Shown: positions 58,184 to 64,000 of the stretch, one piece after another
Layout: each line of letters opens with the position of its first letter
How positions within the stretch are numbered: the stretch's first letter is position 1
Translations under genes and position numbers: made by a program
Source: Tubulanus polymorphus
Taxonomy: Eukaryota > Nemertea > Palaeonemertea > Tubulaniformes > Tubulanidae
Reading direction: 5' to 3'
Assembly (NCBI RefSeq): GCF_964204645.1
Contig: NC_134033.1
Span: forward strand, 14,386,155-14,450,154
DNA length: 64,000 bases
The notes under the pieces: model-generated
Told to the model about the DNA's origin: nothing
Databases searched by the model: none
The model's input: the letters and a program-made list of their open reading frames with translations, nothing else

Positions 58184-59344
58184 ATGAGAAACAAAACTCT
58201 TCATGTAGATTGGCGGCAGTTTGTTCAGGATGCGGACGCTTATCTGGATAGGTTACTCTCGCCGACCAGCAACAGAGCTCAACTTGTTTCTGAGCTGCTC
58301 ATACAACCGATCGGTCTAGTCTTCAATATATTTACAGTAATCATACTGATTAAATTGAGGAAAACTCGCAGCGTCCGTTCTACATTCGTCTATCTGATGA
58401 CTTTAGCTGTCACTGATATATGTGTTGTATTTCGACAGATCGTAGTTTATCCTCGTTCTCTAGTCGCTTGGATTCTGGAAGACTGGGCACTTTATCCAAA
58501 TTGTCATAATGTCGTTATCGAACGTCGTTCACTTATTCTAACAGGAGATTGTCCCGCTGTTCTCTACTATTACCACTACGTGTTTAACTATATTTTCTTA
58601 CAGCGTTTCCCAGTTTTTAAATTTGTTGATAGCGTTTTAAGTGACACTGTTATAACGGTCAGTAATTGGACGGTCACGGTTATAGCGTTAGAGCGTTTCG
58701 TTTCTGTACGGGCGCCGTTTTTTCACATGAAACATTTCACGAATCGTAGAAGAATTCAATTCGTGGTTGTCGTCGTGGTTCTGGGCTTTCTGATTCAAAT
58801 TCAACAAAATGTTCTAGATAATCGTTTAGTGTTACTCACATATAAAGACATAAATGAGACATATCTGTATTGGGATTACCGGAGACTTGTTCCACTAGAC
58901 GCTTATGACTACGGCGCCCTTGTCACTGTAACTCTATTCCTGTCTGACTTTATACCAGTAGTGCTGATCACTGGTCTATCTATTGGCACCATCAGCTTCG
59001 TGCGCCGAATGAATAACACTGATATGACATCATCAACCCGTCAAAACAAAAGCGCAAATAAGACATTGTTTTATGTTGTTATTACCTTCCTGGTTATCAT
59101 CGGCCCATTGGCCTTATTAAACATGTTGCGATACACGGGATTTTCTTTGGAGAGAAATCTGTACCCAGCCCCGTCACCATGGACCAGACGAAGGGCGTAT
59201 TTGGTTATTTGTCTGCAGCACGTTCCAAACAGAATTTTCGTCTTGCTGTACTATATCGGCAAGAAGCTAGTCTATTGTGTCAACTTCTTTATATATGTCG
59301 GAACGATTCCTGTTTTCTGGCCAACTTTTAGGAAATTGTTTTAA
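58184..59344 (+). CDS. Rhodopsin-like GPCR, family 2 copy E
   Basis: Single exon, 386 residues, starting M-R-N-K-T with an N-K-T site. Loop 1 reads H-N-V-V-I-E-R-R; loop 2 holds I-N-E-T; L-E-R-F follows TM3; TM7 has V-N-F-F-I-Y. TM6 ends L-A-L-L-N-M-L-R-Y, unlike D and G. The gene ends directly after R-K-L-F. Frame intact; ligand unknown. Confidence 0.9.
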   Translation: MRNKTLHVDWRQFVQDADAYLDRLLSPTSNRAQLVSELLIQPIGLVFNIFTVIILIKLRKTRSVRSTFVYLMTLAVTDICVVFRQIVVYPRSLVAWILEDWALYPNCHNVVIERRSLILTGDCPAVLYYYHYVFNYIFLQRFPVFKFVDSVLSDTVITVSNWTVTVIALERFVSVRAPFFHMKHFTNRRRIQFVVVVVVLGFLIQIQQNVLDNRLVLLTYKDINETYLYWDYRRLVPLDAYDYGALVTVTLFLSDFIPVVLITGLSIGTISFVRRMNNTDMTSSTRQNKSANKTLFYVVITFLVIIGPLALLNMLRYTGFSLERNLYPAPSPWTRRRAYLVICLQHVPNRIFVLLYYIGKKLVYCVNFFIYVGTIPVFWPTFRKLF

Positions 59345-60280
59345 AAATTGCCATTTGTACAGGTAAATCATTTACCAAATCAGAGAAGTGTTTCAGTTCA
59401 AATAGAAATCAAATCTTAACGTTACTTCGATATAATGCAATGTTAACCAAAACGTGAATTTAAGAAAATAGAGTCTGTGCATTATCGGCTAAAGAATTAT
59501 GGAGACATTTAGTTCTACAACGCTAAATCAGGGAGCCTGAATTCCTTTTTGGCTTCAGAGGTAAAAACTTTATCGTGTGTTTATATTAAAATGATCTATG
59601 ATTAAAATTCAATAAAATAATTGAAGGAATGTAATAGATCAGGTTATTGTTCGATAAAAAGAGACAATTTTAAAAACCAATTCAACAGAAAAAATGCCTA
59701 AGCCCATTTCATAATCAGAACGTTCCGGTGCCTAATTAACTAGCCCATTTTATAGAATGAGTTTCTAATACATTTCCAATTAGATGTAAATTGAATCCAA
59801 AGAAAAGATTTTGAGAAAACGTGTATTTGCATATATGTAGACGATTCGGATAAACAAGGATCAACATAAAGATTGTTTTATGACATTGCTGTAGGCTTTG
59901 TCTTGTTCGTGAAATATGCTGTATGATTGTCACTTTATATGCTGAAGCACTTTCTGTTTTCAGATATAAGTTTTGTTCAATCCTATCATAACGTACGTAA
60001 TTAAAAGCATGAATGGCAACGAAGATATGAAATAAAAAAATGGAAGAGGATTCCACAAAATCATTTCATGATCAATTAATTGCCTAAGGCTTACATTTCT
60101 TTGCATTAGAGAATTTAGTTTTTACGTAGAATAAATAGATTTCCAATAGCATCCAGAAAACGAAGTTATAATTTTAGATTTTTGAAAAATCCAACAAATC
60201 TATAGACAATAACATGGTGCCAAGAAGAACGATATTTATTGGTAATTGTAATATCAGTTAAATTTGATCGTTTGGTAGCA
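59345..60280. other. Spacer between GPCR copies E and F, duplicated
   Basis: Nearly all of 59563-60190 repeats 57460-58090. An in-frame stretch upstream of the copy F ATG (60239-60280) has no ATG and is not counted as coding. Confidence 0.6.
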
Positions 60281-61456
60281 ATGAAAAACAAAACTCTTCG
60301 TAGTGAAGATTGGCGCCAGTTTGTTCGAGACGCGGACGCTTATCTGGATAGGTTACTCTCACCGACCACTAACAGAGCTCGACTTGTTTCGGAGCTGCTC
60401 ATACAACCGATCGGTCTAGTCTTCAATATATTCACAGTTATTATACTGGTTAAAGTGAGGACGACTCGTAGCGTCCGTTCTACATTCGTCTATCTGATGG
60501 CGCTAGCCGTTACTGATATATTGGTCGTACTTCGAGATATATTGCTATTTCCTCATTCATTTGTTGTCTGGGTTCTTGAAGAGCTGGCACTTTTTCCAAA
60601 TTGTCATAACATAATCATCTACCGTCGTTCACTGGTTCTTACTGGAGATTGTCCCGCTGTTCTCTACTATTACCACTACGTGTTTAATTATATTTTCTTG
60701 CAGCGTTCTCCAGTTTTTAAATTTTTCGATATCATCTTGAGATACACGGTTGAGACGGCGAACAACTGGACAGTCACGGTAATAGCGTTCGAGCGTTTAG
60801 TTTCTGTACGGGCGCCGTTTTTTCACATGAAACATTTCACGAAACGCAAACGAATTCAACTCATCATTTTCGTTGTTGTCACGTCTTTCCTGATTCAAAT
60901 TCAGTCAGTTGTCTTAGATAATCAGCTAGTATTACTTACATATAAACTTGCGAATGAGACATTTCTTTATTGGCATTACCAGGGAATAGTTCCAGCTGAT
61001 GCCTACGACTTCGGGGCACTAACAACCGCTACTTTAACCCTGTCCGACGTATTGCCAGTTTTACTAGTCACAGGTCTATCGATAGGCACTATTAGCTTCG
61101 TTTGCAATATGAACAACACTGCTATGACATCATCAAACCCGCATCGTCAAAATAAAAGCGCCAACAAGACATTATTCTACGTAGTTGTTACGTTTCTCGT
61201 CATCATAGGTCCAATAGCCATGCTTGACATGTTTAGATACATTGGCTTTTCTTTGGATAGAAAACTGTACCCAGACTCGTCACCTTGGACAAGACGGAGA
61301 GCGTATTTAGTAATTAATCTACAAATTTTTCCAAATAGAATTTTTCTGTTGATGTACTATGTTTCGAAGAATCTTATCTATTGTATGAACTTCTTTATAT
61401 ACGTCGGCACGATTCCTGTCTTCTGGCCAACTTTTAAACAAATGTTCGCCAAGTAG
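60281..61456 (+). CDS. Rhodopsin-like GPCR, family 2 copy F
   Basis: Single exon, 391 residues from the ATG at 60281, chosen because copies E and G start at the equivalent M-(K/R)-N-K-T. It is the outlier in TM2 and loop 1: L-A-V-T-D-I-L-V-V-L-R-D and L-F-P-H-S-F replace the R-Q-I-V-V-Y-P-R-S of the others, which may alter ligand binding. Loop 1 otherwise reads H-N-I-I-I-Y-R-R as in copy A. F-E-R-L follows TM3; TM7 has M-N-F-F-I-Y. The C-tail F-K-Q-M-F is like that of copy A. Confidence 0.9.
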   Translation: MKNKTLRSEDWRQFVRDADAYLDRLLSPTTNRARLVSELLIQPIGLVFNIFTVIILVKVRTTRSVRSTFVYLMALAVTDILVVLRDILLFPHSFVVWVLEELALFPNCHNIIIYRRSLVLTGDCPAVLYYYHYVFNYIFLQRSPVFKFFDIILRYTVETANNWTVTVIAFERLVSVRAPFFHMKHFTKRKRIQLIIFVVVTSFLIQIQSVVLDNQLVLLTYKLANETFLYWHYQGIVPADAYDFGALTTATLTLSDVLPVLLVTGLSIGTISFVCNMNNTAMTSSNPHRQNKSANKTLFYVVVTFLVIIGPIAMLDMFRYIGFSLDRKLYPDSSPWTRRRAYLVINLQIFPNRIFLLMYYVSKNLIYCMNFFIYVGTIPVFWPTFKQMFAK

Positions 61457-62341
61457 TCACACATTTCAGAACACTATACGCTCAGAATGTATATTCCATC
61501 CGAAAATGTCATAACAATTTTGTTCACGCTTTGGTCATGACAAAGTAATCTTCAAGTAGCAATACACTTTACAACTCATCAAAGACCTCGACACCGCAAA
61601 CCAAATGAACGATGTATTTTATACATTTGTTTGCAGTTTCGTTGCACGCTAAAGAACAATAGCTAGCCTTTTTATGACATCATACAATTGTCTGTATTTG
61701 ATTTTCAAAAACTGTTGACGATTTGAATAAACAATGCTCAACGTTAAGGTGTTCTGTGACATAATGTTCCGATCCCTAAGCCTTGCATTTTTTCATGAAT
61801 TATTGTGTACGCTTGTCGCTCTATATTCTGACGTGATTTATTGAAAGTATGTTCCCTACGCTCTTTCTAAGTTTTAGTCATTAGTATTGCTCAATATATA
61901 CCGGTATAGTCAAAAGCTTAGATTGCATCGACGATATGAAATAAAAAGATGGAGATGAAATTTCTTTGCATTTGAGAATTTAGTTTTTACGTAGAATGAA
62001 TAGATTTCCAATACCATCCAGAAAACGAAGTTATAATTCTAAATTCAAAAAAGTAACCAAATCTATAGACAATTAAAAAAGAGCCAAGTATGAAGATGGA
62101 AATATGAAAATGATTCCACAAACTCATTTCCACATCAACGAATTGCCTTAGGCCGACATTTCTTTGCATTTCAGATTCAGTTTTTACGTAAATATTATTG
62201 ATTTCCAATTACATCCAGAATGCCTTTAATGAATTCTGATTTTAGATTTAAAAAGATATTCGCCAAATCTATGGACGATTAGAGCCACGTAGGGAGCAGT
62301 TAGAAATTGCAACGTCAGTAGAAGTTGATGGTTTGTTAGCA
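61457..62341. other. Spacer between GPCR copies F and G
   Basis: Contains a shorter and partly internally repeated version of the duplicated spacer: ttagtttttacgtagaatgaatagatttcc at 61979, and a related stretch at 62180. No gene is seen. Confidence 0.5.
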
Positions 62342-63535
62342 ATGAGGAACAAAACTCTTCGTAGTGTAGATTGGCAGCAGTTTGTTCGAGACGCGGACGC
62401 TTATCTGGATAGGTTACTCTCGCCGACCAGCAACAGAGCTCAACTTGTTTCGGAACTGATGATTCAGCCGATCGGTCTAGTCTTCAATATGTTTACAGTA
62501 ATCATACTGATTAAATTGAGGAAAACTCGCAGCGTCCGTTCAACATTCGTCTATCTGATGACTTTAGCTGTCACTGATATATGTGTTGTATTTCGACAGA
62601 TCGTTGTATATCCTCGTTCTCTAGTCGCTTGGATTCTGGAAGATCTGGCACTTTATCCAAATTGTCATAATATCGTTATCGAACGTCGTTCACTTATTCT
62701 TACAGGAGATTGTCCCGCTGTTCTCTACTATTACCACTACGTGTTTAACTATATTTTCTTACAGCGTTTCCCAGTTTTTAAATTCTTTGACACCATTTTA
62801 AGGGTCACTGTTATTACGGTCAATAACTGGACGGTCACGGTTATAGCGTTAGAGCGTTTCGTTTCTGTACGGGCGCCGCTTTTCCACATGAAGCATTTTA
62901 CGAATCGCAGACGGATCAAACTCATAATTGTCATTGTGGTCATGAGTTTTTTGATTCAAATTCAGCCAGTTGTTCTAGATAATCGTTTATTGTTATTCAC
63001 ATATACAGATATAAATGAAACGTTTCCGTTTTGGGATTACCGGAGACTCGTTCCAAGAGTGGCTTATGACTACGGCGCCCTTGTCACTGTAACTCTATTC
63101 TTGTCTGATGTTATACCAGTAGTACTGATCACTGGTCTATCTATTGGCACCATCAGCTTCGTACGCCGAATGAATAACACTGACATGACATCATCAACCC
63201 GTCAAAACAAAAGCGCAAATAAGACATTGTTTTATGTTGTTATTACCTTCCTGGTTATCATCGGCCCATTGGCCGTATTAGACATATTGCGATATCTTGG
63301 ACTTTCTTTTGAGACCAAGCTATACCCAGCCCCATCACCTTGGACCAGACAAAGAGCATATTTGGCTATCTATCTAATGATCGTTCCCGATAGAATTTTT
63401 CTCTTGATGTACTGTATCGACAAGAAGCTTGTCTATTGTGTCAACTTCTTCATATATGTCGGAACGATTCCTGTCTTCTGGCCAACGTTTAAGAAATTGT
63501 TTTTCAAACGGCCAAAATGTCGGGTAATTCATTAA
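62342..63535 (+). CDS. Rhodopsin-like GPCR, family 2 copy G
   Basis: Single exon, 397 residues from the ATG at 62342 (M-R-N-K-T start as in copy E). The first half, including N-R-A-Q-L-V-S-E-L and loop 1 (V-I-E-R-R-S-L), follows copy E. The second half, including R-V-A-Y-D-Y-G and Y-L-G-L-S-F-E-T-K-L-Y-P, follows copy D. L-E-R-F follows TM3; TM7 has V-N-F-F-I-Y. The C-tail is extended by about ten residues past the usual end (R-P-K-C-R-V-I-H), with a cysteine that could be lipid-modified. Confidence 0.9.
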   Translation: MRNKTLRSVDWQQFVRDADAYLDRLLSPTSNRAQLVSELMIQPIGLVFNMFTVIILIKLRKTRSVRSTFVYLMTLAVTDICVVFRQIVVYPRSLVAWILEDLALYPNCHNIVIERRSLILTGDCPAVLYYYHYVFNYIFLQRFPVFKFFDTILRVTVITVNNWTVTVIALERFVSVRAPLFHMKHFTNRRRIKLIIVIVVMSFLIQIQPVVLDNRLLLFTYTDINETFPFWDYRRLVPRVAYDYGALVTVTLFLSDVIPVVLITGLSIGTISFVRRMNNTDMTSSTRQNKSANKTLFYVVITFLVIIGPLAVLDILRYLGLSFETKLYPAPSPWTRQRAYLAIYLMIVPDRIFLLMYCIDKKLVYCVNFFIYVGTIPVFWPTFKKLFFKRPKCRVIH

Positions 63536-64000
63536 TGACCTGAGCTATACCCAGGGAGAGTGGATTTGTAGTTTTAGAAGAACCAACGACGCCGTTGAAT
63601 CAGAAATATTCTACATGAGAGTTACACATTTCGGTAAAATACGTGTACTTATCTTAGATATTTGTAAATATTGTATGGTGAAAATCACTTATGTAGTCTT
63701 ATTAGTCACACATATACAACATTTAGCATAAACACTTGAAACGCGATTCATATGCGAGGGATAGATTGATTTAATGGCAAAGACGGAGTAAAAATATAAT
63801 CATTGGTTTTCATTTGAACAATGATTGAAATTCAAATAACATAACTGAAGGATCGAGTGTTGTAGACCGGCAAACTATTCGCATTTGATGGATGTTTGTT
63901 AAAAATATGTTGTTAATCATTGGTGGTTCATAAACTGCTTCAATAACAAGATCGAATCTGGTTGTTTAATGTTGATCTATGATTGTTTATGTATGGTAAA
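63536..64000. other. 3' flank at the window edge
   Basis: AT-rich sequence after the last GPCR. No further receptor start or other gene is visible before the window ends. Confidence 0.4.

Overview
The window is nuclear DNA of an animal. It has many short exons with GT..AG introns, microsatellites, fold-back elements and 3' tails of non-LTR retrotransposons. It carries metazoan extracellular domains (fibronectin type II, VWD/C8/TIL, PAN/apple, EGF, fibrinogen-like), Golgi carbohydrate sulfotransferase, SLC22 and CYP2-clan genes, and clusters of lineage-specific rhodopsin-like receptors. The overall style suggests a marine invertebrate, probably a lophotrochozoan, but I cannot fix the phylum from sequence alone.

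Layout. 0-1.2 kb (+): last exons of a gene with a fibronectin type II domain. 2.1-7.1 kb (+): an eleven-exon gene whose second half matches the KMSKS-loop region and anticodon-binding domain of methionyl-tRNA synthetase, joined to an unrecognised N-terminus with no Rossmann catalytic domain. 7.5-14.4 kb (-): a three-exon carbohydrate sulfotransferase with a large intron full of repeats. 16-21 kb: two inverted single-exon GPCR genes (family 1) and a truncated third copy. 21.8-35 kb (-): a secreted protein of about 1,123 residues, SP-VWD-C8-TIL, then an array of 17 two-cysteine mini-modules carried mostly on separate 45-60 bp exons, then a Thr/Pro-rich linker and VWD-C8-TIL. I assembled 33 coding exons; all junction phases agree and the total length is a multiple of three.

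36.8-37.6 kb (+): 3' exons of an SLC22-type transporter broken by a 5-bp duplication. 37.8-38.0 kb (-): a two-exon precursor of a small cysteine-rich secreted peptide. 38.2-42 kb: repeats, including an AT-rich insert with degraded coding tracts. 42.7-44.2 kb (+): an intronless CYP2-clan P450. 44.9-46.9 kb (+): a three-exon PAN-EGF-fibrinogen secreted lectin-like gene. 47.4-63.5 kb (+): a head-to-tail array of seven intact single-exon GPCRs (family 2) plus one wrecked copy.

There is no operon logic here; the genes are independent eukaryotic units. The common thread is secreted or surface proteins and receptors growing by local duplication, with signs of gene conversion among the receptors and of exon duplication in the VWD gene. 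All family calls rest on motif recognition by eye, not on database searches.
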